Notes under the pieces: generated by a model | Databases searched by the model: none | What the model saw: the letters and a program-made list of their open reading frames with translations, nothing else | What the model was told of the DNA's origin: nothing | Shown here: positions 1 through 10,529 of the stretch, one piece after another | Layout: the number at the start of each line of letters is the position of its first letter | Position numbering within the stretch: the stretch's first letter is position 1 | Assembly: GCA_963920765.1 (NCBI GenBank) | Contig: OY987247.1 | Span: 930,001-994,000, forward strand | Source of the DNA: Ulota crispa | Lineage: Eukaryota; Streptophyta; Bryopsida; Orthotrichales; Orthotrichaceae | Reading direction: 5' to 3' | DNA: 64,000 bases | Translations under genes and position numbers: made by a program

Positions 1-432
1 TTTAAGGGTTGAAAAACACCTCTCATCCTCCATCAATCCAAGGATCAAGCAACAACCAATGTCTGCCACTTTGAAAAACTCTGAAATCAACCCCTTCAAA
101 TGATGAGACTGTGACAACATCCTCCATAACTTGATCACAAGGTTCATGTCAAAAGGGGCGCCACAAATGGCTTCACAATGTGCCTTCATCATTCCTTTGA
201 AAAAATCCTGCTGGTTGTCCAGATGCGCTGCACTTAACATCTCTGGAGCAACATATGAGCCATCTTTCAAGGCGGTGGCGTGGGAGTAAAAGATTTTCAT
301 CACCGCCAAGTGTCTAGAATAGGACTTGTCAGCTCCTTCTTGCCTCCAATAATGGGGGTAGATTACCCCAAAGGCCTCCAGCAAGTTTTGTTGCGGAAAC
401 CTTTGATCCAGCTCATCTGAGATGTTTTGGGC
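1..432 (-). pseudogene. hAT transposase-like gene, C-terminal part (runs off left edge)
   Basis: Read on the minus strand, this stretch is open throughout. It encodes the C-terminal part of a hAT-type, transposase-derived protein of the kind often annotated in plants as zinc finger 862-like. Recognisable segments are DELDQRFPQQNLLEAFG, then a YWRQEG region, then MEDERCFSTLK at the window edge, which is the start of the hAT dimerisation region. The N-terminal part of the same family lies at 8684-10492 in the same orientation. I infer that the two are one gene split by the CACTA palindrome at 1129-8681 plus about 700 bp of repetitive, intron-like DNA. The family recognition is from memory of related proteins; no search was run. 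This part has no stop, but the N-terminal part is clearly broken, so I call the whole a pseudogene. Confidence 0.65.
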
Positions 433-850
433 AATGTTTGCAAGCACAAGAGTGATAAGAACAATACCAAGAACATCAAAACCAATAAAGACAGCAAGAA
501 CGGCAAGAATGGGGCTCATAAGAACGAGACCACCAAAGACAGCCGTTTCGGGACTTTGAAAAAGCACCGAAAAGAACTGCAAGAACGGTATCAAGTGTAA
601 GTCCGCTTTATAAGAAAAGCAACAATGAGAATTACAAAAGCGGGACTCATAAGACTGACAAGAACGAGAGGCACAAAGAATAAGAGTGACAAGAAAAGCA
701 AAAACAAGATTGATCCAGCACGAACGAGAGTCACAAAGATTGAGGCTCATAAGACCAGCAAGAACGAGACTCTCAAGAACAGGAATGACCAAAAAAACAA
801 GAACAAGAGTGATAAGAAAGATATAAGCAAAACACATGCATGAATACAAA
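433..850. repeat. degenerate AAGAACGAGAC-type repeat
   Basis: Loose repetition of units such as AAGAACGAGAC, CTCATAAGA and GACAAGAA runs through this stretch. It creates a lysine/asparagine-rich 72-codon plus-strand reading frame at 625-843 that has no other sign of being a gene. It lies between the hAT C-terminal part and the CACTA palindrome and may be part of an intron. The remaining 851-1128 shows nothing recognisable. Confidence 0.5.
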
Positions 851-1269
851 GGAAAAAATTATTCAGATATGAACTTAAAAATAGACAAAAGATACGATTA
901 CTTACCTAGAGATACCACAATTCCATAAATGCGTGAGAACATCAGCCCAAGGGATTAAACACTTACAAACCCGTAGAAGGAACAAAACCCGACATATGCT
1001 TCTGTTATAGGGTTTAGATTCAAGGAACAAAGCCAATTTGTATTTTCAAATCAAATAACATGGACTGAAAAGCATGAACCCTGGAAATGCAATGAAAACA
1101 TTAATCCTAGAGCAATAACAAGTACAAGCACTAGTAGAAAACTCCTTCCAAAACAACAGAAAACCAACAGTTTCTTGTTGATTTGGGCACTTGCCCACGC
1201 TAATTGACTAATTTAACAGAATTCTGTAAAAAACTAAATACGTTCTGTTGATTTGGACACCATTATCTA

Positions 1270-1990
1270 AATCAACAAAAATTTTGGAATCTTTTGAAGA
1301 TCTTTTGGGAATATTTTGTGAATCTTTGAGAATCTTCAAGAATCTTTTGAGAATCATTGAGAATCTTTTCATGATTTTTAAGAATATTTAAGAATCTTTT
1401 CGAGATTTTAGAATCTTTGAGAATCTTTTGGGAATCTTCATGAATCTTTGGAAATCTTTTGGAATCTTTTCAAGTTTTTTTGGAATCTTAGAAAATCTTT
1501 GAGAATCTTTGAGAATCTTTGAGAATCTTTTAGAATCTTTTAGAAATCTTTGAGAATCTTTTGGAATCTTTGGGAATCTTTGGGAATCTTTTCAAGTTTT
1601 TTTGGAATCTTTGAGAATGTTTGAGAACAATTGAGAATCTTTGAGAATCTTCAAGAATCTTTGAGAATCTTTGAGAATCTTTTAGGAATCTTTGGAAATC
1701 TTTTGGAATCTTTGGGAATCTTTTCAAGTTTTTTTGGAATCTTTGAGAATGTTTCAGAACAATTGAGAATCTTTGAGAATCTTTGAGAATCTTTGAAAAT
1801 CTTTTGAAATCTTCTCAAGTTTTTTTGGAATCTTTGAGAATGTTTGAGAACAATTGAGAATCTTTGAAAATCTTTGAGAATCTTATTAGAATCTTTTTTG
1901 AAATTCAAAAAATCTTTGAAAATCTCTAAGAATTTTCAAGAACCTTTTTGGAATCTTTGAGAATCTTTTTAAAATCTTTATGGAATTTGT
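1270..1990. repeat. 10-bp minisatellite (AGAATCTTTG unit), left arm
   Basis: The unit AGAATCTTTG and close variants (GGAATCTTT, AAAATCTTT) repeat for about 700 bp, with a higher-order unit that includes TCAAGTTTTTTTGGAATC. Long minus-strand frames rich in KRFSKI-like residues arise from the repeat and are not genes. The matching array in the right arm is longer, about 1 kb. Confidence 0.9.
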
Positions 1991-2840
1991 TAAAGTACTT
2001 CAAAATACTTATAGAAATAGAATCTCTTAGACTGAATTAGAGTCCTTTTGGAATCTTTTTGTAAGTCATCAAAATACTTTCAAAAAAACTATCACAATAG
2101 TTTAGGTTTGTTTTTGAAATCTTTCTAAAATCTTTTTGAACCTCATTAAATTTTTTTGAAGTTTTAAAAAATAAAAAAAGCTTTCTAAAAAAAAGAATCT
2201 TTTAGAAGTTTGAGTGTACATTGACTGGTTTTATTTTCTTTACTTTTCACAATTTGGTAAGATTTGAAATTAGCAACCTTTAAAGTCAAGTAAACACATG
2301 ACCATAATAACAAAAAACTCAACAATTTTTTGTTGATCTAGATACTTTTGGACACAACTTCACTAATTCAACAAAATCTTATATAAAAAGTACAACATTT
2401 TGTTGTTTTAAATATCAAAATTTCTTTACAAACAAATATAAATGATGCTCCTCAATTCTTTGAAGAAATCATAAATGTTCCTTAAGGATTAAAAGTACCA
2501 AAAATATCTTTGTGTTACATGATAACCAAGTGTATAGTTTAATGCAAATTCTTACAAGAAACCAAAGGTGATTTTTACATTTCAAATAACACAAGGATAT
2601 ATTTAACATTTCAAAATAGAAGAGTTTTTTATTAATTTTTCAAAATAATAGGAGTATAATTGATATTCCTACAAAAAATAAGGACTACTTTTAATGTTTC
2701 ACATATTTTCGGCGTAAACTTGATATTTTGAAAGACTTAAAGCGTATTTTTAGTACTTTTCCTTCTATTACTAACCAAATGAATTAAAAAAAAAACAATC
2801 TTATAAAATATTTTTATAAGCTTTAAAAGATGGAAAATGA

Positions 2841-3234
2841 TATGTGTATCACACCCTTCCAATTACTATACCACACCATGAGGTAAATTTTAGATTTCTA
2901 CCATCAAAAAGCTAAATTTGAAAATTTTGAATTCAGATTTGGACTTAGAGACCATGGTATTGTCTAGAACCATAAAAAAAGTTGCAATTCAACAACACCC
3001 AATGAAAAAGTTTAGTTAGGGAGAAAATTGTTAATTTTACTTTTGTTTGTAAAAAAAGATAAGCTTTTTCATTGGGTGTTGTTGAATTGCAACTTTTTTT
3101 ATGGTCCTAGACAATACCATGGTCTCTAAGTCCAAGTTTGAATTCAAAATTCTCAAACTCAAATTTTTGATGGTAGAAATCTAAAATTTACCCCAAGGGT
3201 GTGGTACAGTAGTTCAAAGGGTGTGGTTCACATA
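2841..3234. mobile_element. inverted-repeat MITE inside left CACTA arm
   Basis: This is a near-perfect foldback of about 390 bp with TATGTG...CACATA ends. Both halves carry GGTAAATTTTAGATTT and an ACCATGGT-containing segment. It is present at the same relative place in all three CACTA copies (also 6269-6662 and 14320-14713), so it was there before the CACTA copies spread. Confidence 0.75.
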
Positions 3235-3837
3235 TTAATGCCCTTACAAAATATCCAAAACTATTCAAAAGTCAATAGAAATTTGATTTTATAATTGCAA
3301 GGATTTAATTTTGTAACTTTTCACGACTTCATGTTATTTGAAGCTATCAAACTATGGAGGCTATTTTAACAAAATAAGGTTCTTTTTACAAAAAAACTAA
3401 CACTAAAGAATATTTATTAATGAATCCAATCTTTGCCTGCAACAATCCTTATGAGATTGTGAATTCCAAAAAAAAATTAAAAACAAAATCAAAAGGATGG
3501 AAAGAAACAATTTATTTAAAATTTCTAAACACCTTCTTTGATTTTAGCTCATAACTTTTGATAAAAAGATGGAAATCCAAAAAAAATTGTCGGAGGTGAA
3601 AAAAAAACACATTTACCAACTTTTGTTAGTTCTAAGTTTTTTGAAAAAAAGTCCTTTAATGGGCGGAAATAGCCTCCAAAGTCTACTGGATTACTAAAGA
3701 CATGAACATTTAATGTACAAATAGAATCAAGATACTAATGCATACATGTGCATTTGCACATTCATTAGTGGTTTTGAGAATGTACTAAGGTTGTGGAGTG
3801 TGAGAGGAGAGGTGGAGGGTTCAAACCTCGCTGTCGG

Positions 3838-3993
3838 CAGCTGCCCAAAAAGTTCGGGCAGCTGCCCAAAAAGTTCGGGCAGCTGTCCAAAAAGTTCGGG
3901 CTGCTGCCCAAAAAGTTCGGGCTGCTGCCCAAAAAGTTCGAGCTGCTGCCCAAAAAGTTCGGGCTGCTGCCCAAAAAGTTCGAGCTGCTGCCC
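3838..3993. repeat. 21-bp GC-rich tandem array, left arm
   Basis: About seven to eight units of CCCAAAAAGTTCGGGCTGCTG stand out against very AT-rich surroundings. All frames stay open through the array because 21 is a multiple of three, so the short open frames here are artefacts. Copy 12654-15621 has only a single degenerate unit near 15315, so the array expanded after the copies split. Confidence 0.85.
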
Positions 3994-4690
3994 ATCCCCC
4001 TAAAAAGTTCACATTTTTGTAAAATAGTAACAAATTCCATGAAAAAAAAAAAATTTTAATGAAAAGAAATAGAATTGAACAACATAAAATTTGTAATAGA
4101 AATCAACAACAAATTAACAGAAAACTGTAAATAATCAACAGAAAAGTACCCAAATCAACTTGACTAAATTTACAGAAAAAATCAACAGTTTTTGGTTGAA
4201 ATTCTGTTGATTTTGTGCTGAATTTTCCGTTCCAACTGGAACGGCCCACTTGCTTTTCAACTTTAGCTTCTCCAAAATGTTTGCTTGCTACGATGATAAG
4301 CAGTTTGGAAAACACCTATTTGTGACAAAGGCGGGGTTGACAACGAGAGGTGCAGCATCGAGCGGCAGTTTGTAGGTATGTTTGTCTCTTCACTAGTAGA
4401 AAATTCAGCACAAAATCAACAGAATTTCAACCAAAAACTGTTGATTTTTTCTGTGAATTTGGTCAAGTTGATTTGGGTACTTTTCTGTTGATTACTTACG
4501 ATTTTCTGTAAATTTGTTGTTGATTTCTACTACGAATTTTATGTTGTTCAATTTTGTTTCTTTTCATTTTTAAATTTTTTTTCATAGAATTTGTTATTAT
4601 TTTACAAAAATGTGAACTTTTTAGGGGGATGGGCAGCAGCTCGAACTTTTTGGGCAGCAGCCCGAACTTTTTGGGCAGCAGCTCGAACTT
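3991..4690. repeat. 700-bp block exactly repeated at 4891-5590
   Basis: Wherever I compared lines at an offset of 900, this block equals 4891-5590 with no difference. It contains the end of the left arm, the 164-bp spacer and the start of the right arm. Exact duplication right up to both edges of a run of N is what two overlapping contig ends look like when a scaffolder does not merge them. Confidence 0.8.
4227..4390. other. 164-bp spacer between the inverted CACTA arms
   Basis: This is unique, less AT-rich sequence between the two CACTA arms, also present as the duplicate 5127-5290. It begins with the hairpin CCGTTCCA-AC-TGGAACGG and ends with CTT just before the CACTAGTAG end of the right arm. 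CTT is the reverse complement of the AAG that precedes the left arm. I could not tie it to the interrupted hAT gene. Confidence 0.6.
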
Positions 4691-4890
4691 NNNNNNNNNN
4701 NNNNNNNNNNNNNNNNNNNNNNNNNNNNNNNNNNNNNNNNNNNNNNNNNNNNNNNNNNNNNNNNNNNNNNNNNNNNNNNNNNNNNNNNNNNNNNNNNNNN
4801 NNNNNNNNNNNNNNNNNNNNNNNNNNNNNNNNNNNNNNNNNNNNNNNNNNNNNNNNNNNNNNNNNNNNNNNNNNNNNNNNNNNNNNNNNN
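4691..4890. other. 200-N assembly gap
   Basis: A run of exactly 200 N lies near the centre of the palindrome, flanked by the exact 700-bp duplicates 3991-4690 and 4891-5590. The round size marks a placeholder, not a measured gap. Confidence 0.98.
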
Positions 4891-5590
4891 CCCATCCCCC
4901 TAAAAAGTTCACATTTTTGTAAAATAGTAACAAATTCCATGAAAAAAAAAAAATTTTAATGAAAAGAAATAGAATTGAACAACATAAAATTTGTAATAGA
5001 AATCAACAACAAATTAACAGAAAACTGTAAATAATCAACAGAAAAGTACCCAAATCAACTTGACTAAATTTACAGAAAAAATCAACAGTTTTTGGTTGAA
5101 ATTCTGTTGATTTTGTGCTGAATTTTCCGTTCCAACTGGAACGGCCCACTTGCTTTTCAACTTTAGCTTCTCCAAAATGTTTGCTTGCTACGATGATAAG
5201 CAGTTTGGAAAACACCTATTTGTGACAAAGGCGGGGTTGACAACGAGAGGTGCAGCATCGAGCGGCAGTTTGTAGGTATGTTTGTCTCTTCACTAGTAGA
5301 AAATTCAGCACAAAATCAACAGAATTTCAACCAAAAACTGTTGATTTTTTCTGTGAATTTGGTCAAGTTGATTTGGGTACTTTTCTGTTGATTACTTACG
5401 ATTTTCTGTAAATTTGTTGTTGATTTCTACTACGAATTTTATGTTGTTCAATTTTGTTTCTTTTCATTTTTAAATTTTTTTTCATAGAATTTGTTATTAT
5501 TTTACAAAAATGTGAACTTTTTAGGGGGATGGGCAGCAGCTCGAACTTTTTGGGCAGCAGCCCGAACTTTTTGGGCAGCAGCTCGAACTT
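4891..5590. repeat. exact duplicate of 3991-4690
   Basis: This is the second copy of the 700-bp block, starting directly after the N run. It is most likely false duplication from unmerged contig ends. Confidence 0.8.
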
Positions 5591-5668
5591 TTTGGGCAGC
5601 AGCCCGAACTTTTTGGGCAGCAGCCCGAACTTTTTGGACAGCTGCCCGAACTTTTTGGGCAGCTGCCG
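5533..5668. repeat. 21-bp GC-rich tandem array, right arm
   Basis: About six inverted units of the same 21-bp repeat as 3838-3993 occur here (on this strand TTTTTGGGCAGCAGCCCGAAC-like). It ends in GCTGCCGACAGCGAGG, the mirror of the left array edge. Confidence 0.85.
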
Positions 5669-6268
5669 ACAGCGAGGTTTGAACCCTCCACCTCTCCTCT
5701 CACACTCCACAACCTTAGTACATTCTCAAAACCACTAATGAATGTGCAAATGCACATGTATGCATTAGTATCTTGATTCTATTTGTACATTAAATGTTCA
5801 TGTCTTTAGTAATCCAGTAGACTTTGGAGGCTATTTCCGCCCATTAAAGGACTTTTTTTCAAAAAACTTAGAACTAACAAAAGTTGGTAAATGTGTTTTT
5901 TTTTCACCTCCGACAATTTTTTTTGGATTTCCATCTTTTTATCAAAAGTTATGAGCTAAAATCAAAGAAGGTGTTTAGAAATTTTAAATAAATTGTTTCT
6001 TTCCATCCTTTTGATTTTGTTTTTAATTTTTTTTTGGAATTCACAATCTCATAAGGATTGTTGCAGGCAAAGATTGGATTCATTAATAAATATTCTTTAG
6101 TGTTAGTTTTTTTGTAAAAAGAACCTTATTTTGTTAAAATAGCCTCCATAGTTTGATAGCTTCAAATAACATGAAGTCGTGAAAAGTTACAAAATTAAAT
6201 CCTTGCAATTATAAAATCAAATTTCTATTGACTTTTGAATAGTTTTGGATATTTTGTAAGGGCATTAA

Positions 6269-6662
6269 TATGTGAACCACACCCTTTGAACTACTGTACC
6301 ACACCCTTGGGGTAAATTTTAGATTTCTACCATCAAAAATTTGAGTTTGAGAATTTTGAATTCAAACTTGGACTTAGAGACCATGGTATTGTCTAGGACC
6401 ATAAAAAAAGTTGCAATTCAACAACACCCAATGAAAAAGCTTATCTTTTTTTACAAACAAAAGTAAAATTAACAATTTTCTCCCTAACTAAACTTTTTCA
6501 TTGGGTGTTGTTGAATTGCAACTTTTTTTATGGTTCTAGACAATACCATGGTCTCTAAGTCCAAATCTGAATTCAAAATTTTCAAATTTAGCTTTTTGAT
6601 GGTAGAAATCTAAAATTTACCTCATGGTGTGGTATAGTAATTGGAAGGGTGTGATACACATA
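6269..6662. mobile_element. inverted-repeat MITE inside right CACTA arm
   Basis: This is the mirror copy of the MITE at 2841-3234, nearly identical to it. Confidence 0.75.
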
Positions 6663-7499
6663 TCATTTTCCATCTTTTAAAGCTTATAAAAATATTTTAT
6701 AAGATTGTTTTTTTTTTAATTCATTTGGTTAGTAATAGAAGGAAAAGTACTAAAAATACGCTTTAAGTCTTTCAAAATATCAAGTTTACGCCGAAAATAT
6801 GTGAAACATTAAAAGTAGTCCTTATTTTTTGTAGGAATATCAATTATACTCCTATTATTTTGAAAAATTAATAAAAAACTCTTCTATTTTGAAATGTTAA
6901 ATATATCCTTGTGTTATTTGAAATGTAAAAATCACCTTTGGTTTCTTGTAAGAATTTGCATTAAACTATACACTTGGTTATCATGTAACACAAAGATATT
7001 TTTGGTACTTTTAATCCTTAAGGAACATTTATGATTTCTTCAAAGAATTGAGGAGCATCATTTATATTTGTTTGTAAAGAAATTTTGATATTTAAAACAA
7101 CAAAATGTTGTACTTTTTATATAAGATTTTGTTGAATTAGTGAAGTTGTGTCCAAAAGTATCTAGATCAACAAAAAATTGTTGAGTTTTTTGTTATTATG
7201 GTCATGTGTTTACTTGACTTTAAAGGTTGCTAATTTCAAATCTTACCAAATTGTGAAAAGTAAAGAAAATAAAACCAGTCAATGTACACTCAAACTTCTA
7301 AAAGATTCTTTTTTTTAGAAAGCTTTTTTTATTTTTTAAAACTTCAAAAAAATTTAATGAGGTTCAAAAAGATTTTAGAAAGATTTCAAAAACAAACCTA
7401 AACTATTGTGATAGTTTTTTTGAAAGTATTTTGATGACTTACAAAAAGATTCCAAAAGGACTCTAATTCAGTCTAAGAGATTCTATTTCTATAAGTATT

Positions 7500-8530
7500 T
7501 TGAAGTACTTTAACAAATTCCATAAAGATTTTAAAAAGATTCTCAAAGATTCCAAAAAGGTTCTTGAAAATTCTTAGAGATTTTCAAAGATTTTTTGAAT
7601 TTCAAAAAAGATTCTAATAAGATTCTCAAAGATTTTCAAAGATTCTCAATTGTTCTCAAACATTCTCAAAGATTCCAAAAAAACTTGAGAAGATTTCAAA
7701 AGATTCTCAAAGATTCCTAAAAGATTTCTAAAAGATTTTCAAAGATTTTCAAAGATTCTCAAAGATTCTCAATTGTTCTGAAACATTCTCAAAGATTCCA
7801 AAAAAACTTGAAAAGATTCCCAAAGATTCCTAAAAGATTCCTAAAAGATTCTCAAAGATTCTCAAAGATTCTCAAAGATTCTCAAAGATTCTCAAAGATT
7901 CTTGAAGATTCTCAAAGAATCTCAATTGTTCTCAAACATTCTCAAAGATTCCAAAAAAACTTGAAAAGATTCTAAAAGATTCCAAAAGATTCTCAAAGAT
8001 TTCTAAAAGATTCTAAAAGATTCTCAAAGATTCTCAAAGATTTCTAAAAGATTCTAAAAGATTCTCAAAGATTCTCAAAGATTCTCAAAGATTCTCAAAG
8101 ATTCTTGAAGATTCTCAAAGAATCTCAATTGTTCTCAAACATTCTCAAAGATTCCAAAAAAACTTGAAAAGATTCCCAAAGATTCCCAAAGATTCCAAAA
8201 GATTCTCAAAGATTTCTAAAAGATTCTAAAAGATTCTCAAAGATTCTCAAAGATTTCTAAAAGATTCTAAAAGATTCTCAAAGATTCTCAAAGATTCTCA
8301 AAGATTCTCAAAGATTTTCTAAGATTCCAAAAAAACTTGAAAAGATTCCAAAAGATTTCCAAAGATTCATGAAGATTCCCAAAAGATTCTCAAAGATTCT
8401 AAAATCTCGAAAAGATTCTTAAATATTCTTAAAAATCATGAAATGATTCTCAATGAGTCCCAAAAGATTCTTGAAGATTCTTAAAGATTCACAAAAAATT
8501 CCCAAAAGATCTTCAAAAGAATCCAAAATT
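7500..8530. repeat. 10-bp minisatellite, right arm
   Basis: This is the reverse complement (CAAAGATTCT unit) of the left-arm array but about 300 bp longer. It has extra internal blocks that themselves repeat, for example around 7950-8090 and 8150-8290. The length difference between otherwise near-identical arms shows continuing slippage or unequal exchange. Confidence 0.9.
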
Positions 8531-8683
8531 TTTGTTGATTTAGATAATGGTGTCCAAATCAACAGAACGTATTTAGTTTTTTACAGAATTCTGTTAAATT
8601 AGTCAATTAGCATGGGCAAGTGCCCAAATCAACAAGAAACTGTTGGTTTTCTGTTGTTTTGGAAGGAGTTTTCTACTAGTGCA

Positions 8684-10492
8684 GTATCTCCGGCCAAGAC
8701 CTTCCATTCCAGAGGTATATCTCTAGATTCCAAAGTGACTAGAGCGTCATAGACTTTGAAGTCCACGCTACTGAATGCCGTGGACTTCTCAATGAAAGCC
8801 TTGTGAGCTTAGCTTGGCAAAGCTTAATAGCTTGCACAAAATCACAGACAAACACGTCACGTGATTGTGAAAGCTTAATTAAGCAATGAATCGTATTTAG
8901 TAATGGGATGAAGCATGCCAAAGACAACAGAACCTCTATGTCCGCAAGGTAATAAAAAATGTGGCCCACCACGGCTACGCTCTTCTGCCCAAAACCACCG
9001 GTCATATTCATGGCGACCTTCACCAACAACACCTTGTATTCTTTCATAATCCTCTGTACTGGACTACGCATTGAGATCCATTGCGTCTCCACTTTTTGCA
9101 CCATCTTATTTCCCTTAGATTCCATGAGATCAGCAAGTTTACTTAGCTCCATGTGCTGCTTATTACTTCGACAGAAGTACGTGTAAACTGTTTGGAAGAG
9201 ACCCTCAAGCCAGGTAACCAATGGGTACAACGAGAATGTCTCTACAACAAGGTTCACCCTATAGGATGCGCAACTTGCACCCAAGGTATAGGGTGCCCAT
9301 TTCTCACGGATCTGCGTGGTTACGTTGGAGTTCAAACCCTAGAACATGCTGACTCCGTCGGCCCTGAAGCACATGAGCTTAGACGCCACTTCTTGTCGAG
9401 TTAGTCTCCCCTCCCCCAACAACGCATTCATAATAACTGAAGTTAAGTGATCAGTAGTGCCACTCTCACTAAGGCATGACAAGTGCAACAAATGCGGAAT
9501 TTTCTCCCAGTTATGCATGACATAAACATGCACACCTATCCACGACGTGTTGTTGATAGCGGTTACCTCATCAACGCTGATGGAGATAACCAAAGCTAAA
9601 CGCACAATTGACTTCAATGCTGATAGAATGGATTCTTGCAAGTGCTCCGCCATCTCCCATTTTGATGTCTCTGACCAATATTTGACAGGTAAGTTTCTTA
9701 CCTCAAGGTGCTAAAAGAGCTCATGCTGGCATGTGTACTTGCACATAGGGCGACCGTGCCCAAGAACCTGCAGGAGCATTGCAAACTGCACCGCCTTTCT
9801 CTTTGACTCACCTTCCAAATTGGCAACCAGTTGGTCAACCACAGTGCCATGCTGGTTTCGGCCCGCCCAGACCTTGCAGAGTTGTACGTGCTTGCATTTG
9901 TGATCCGTGAAGGTCTCCCCCTTCTTTAGATGAGGGAGGGGCACCCCGTCCTCTCTACAAACTCTTTTACCCTTGTGCTTCTCGAGGTTATTGTGTTTCG
10001 GCACCATCAGCTTCTTAATTCCAGTGACAGATGTACAACTTTGGCAAAGTACACCACTTAGCTCTCCCTTCTCATTGAATTCCCCTTCAGCCCAAACAAT
10101 TTACAAGCCTAAACCTCTTGCCACCTCCTCGTGATGGAGGTGGCTGTAATCTTCCTCTTCTAAGGGGCCGAGGCCTGCCCCTTCTCCATTTGCACAATCT
10201 AGTCTTCACTAGACAAATCCAAAGGGAACTCCCCCTTCCCCTTCTCCACAATTTGCTCTTCACTCATTACATCATCTGCAAGAGTAACAATCTCACGAGA
10301 TTCCACAGTAGCATCCAAAACTAGGCAAGGGCGGGTCGTTGGCTGCACAAACCACTGGAAAATACGGGTCTTGGACACGCTGGTGGCATCTCCAACGGGC
10401 AAGAAATACCTCCCCAATCCATTGGCATTTTGAGAAGAACCAAAAGCTTTCACCCAAAAACTATTTGGCTGCTGCAATTGGTGCGATGCCAT
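8684..10492 (-). pseudogene. hAT transposase-like gene with DUF4371, N-terminal and central parts, broken
   Basis: Reading leftwards from a probable start at 10492 (MASHQLQQPNSFW), the parts are an N-terminal leader, a TTF/BED-like zinc-finger stretch (ACKLFG, then CQSCTSVTGIKKLMVPKHNN, then CKHVQLCKVWAG), and a DUF4371-like region (SVDEVTAINNTSWIGVHVY and KWAPYTLGASCASYRVNLV). The last is the RNase-H-like fold used by hAT-derived proteins. It is broken by about five in-frame stops, including TAG at 9711-9713 and 9339-9341. It also has at least two frame changes, one near 10085 in a G run and one near 8790. Homology ends against the CACTA palindrome, and the C-terminal part resumes at 432-1. 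It could be a dead transposon or a dead host copy of a domesticated gene. No hAT end repeats were found. Confidence 0.75.
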
Positions 10493-10529
10493 GAGGACGG
10501 TAACTTGTGCCCTCCCAAACAAACCCAAC

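Larger units (their letters stand above)
1129..4226 (+). mobile_element. left CACTA arm, inner end missing
   Basis: This is the same element as 12654-15621 in the same orientation. It starts with an intact CACTAGTAGAAAA end and contains a 10-bp minisatellite, an inverted-repeat MITE and a 21-bp GC-rich array. Homology stops at ...GTGCTGAATTTT (4226), so the last terminal bases CTACTAGTG are missing. The next 18 bases (4227-4244) are a perfect hairpin, CCGTTCCA-AC-TGGAACGG. That may mark the breakpoint at which the arm was lost or inverted. Confidence 0.75.
1129..8681. mobile_element. giant palindrome of two inverted non-autonomous CACTA elements
   Basis: The stretch begins CACTAGTAGAAAACTCC and ends with its reverse complement. 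The two halves are inverted copies that look about 98% identical in the parts I compared. CACTAGTAGAAAA is a typical end of plant CACTA (En/Spm) elements. No transposase reading frame is present, so the element is non-autonomous. The outer flanks are AAG (1126-1128) and CAG (8682-8684), not a perfect 3-bp duplication. The palindrome sits inside a hAT-type gene on the minus strand. A third, single copy at 12654-15621 shows what one arm looks like alone. The length is inflated by the gap and duplicated flanks at 3991-5590; the true palindrome is probably about 6.65 kb. Confidence 0.85.
4391..8681 (-). mobile_element. right CACTA arm, both ends intact
   Basis: This inverted copy has CACTAGTAGAAAATTCAG at its inner end (4391, repeated at 5291 after the gap) and ...GGAGTTTTCTACTAGTG at its outer end. 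Taking 4391-4690 plus 5591-8681 gives about 3.39 kb. It is longer than the left arm mainly because its 10-bp minisatellite is longer. The flanks CTT and CAG do not form a matching duplication. Confidence 0.75.

Noticed and set aside
625-843. Lysine-rich 72-codon plus-strand frame
   Set aside because: It is generated by a degenerate AAGAACGAGAC-type repeat; no conserved motif and no gene context.
1530-1908. Minus-strand frames of 65-85 codons rich in K, R, F and S
   Set aside because: They run through the 10-bp minisatellite; composition is set by the repeat.
3838-3993. CRISPR-like regular repeats
   Set aside because: Units are contiguous with no unique spacers, in a eukaryotic transposon.
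3746-5757. Many overlapping open frames on both strands
   Set aside because: The 21-bp array keeps all frames open, and some frames run across the N gap; they are not genes.
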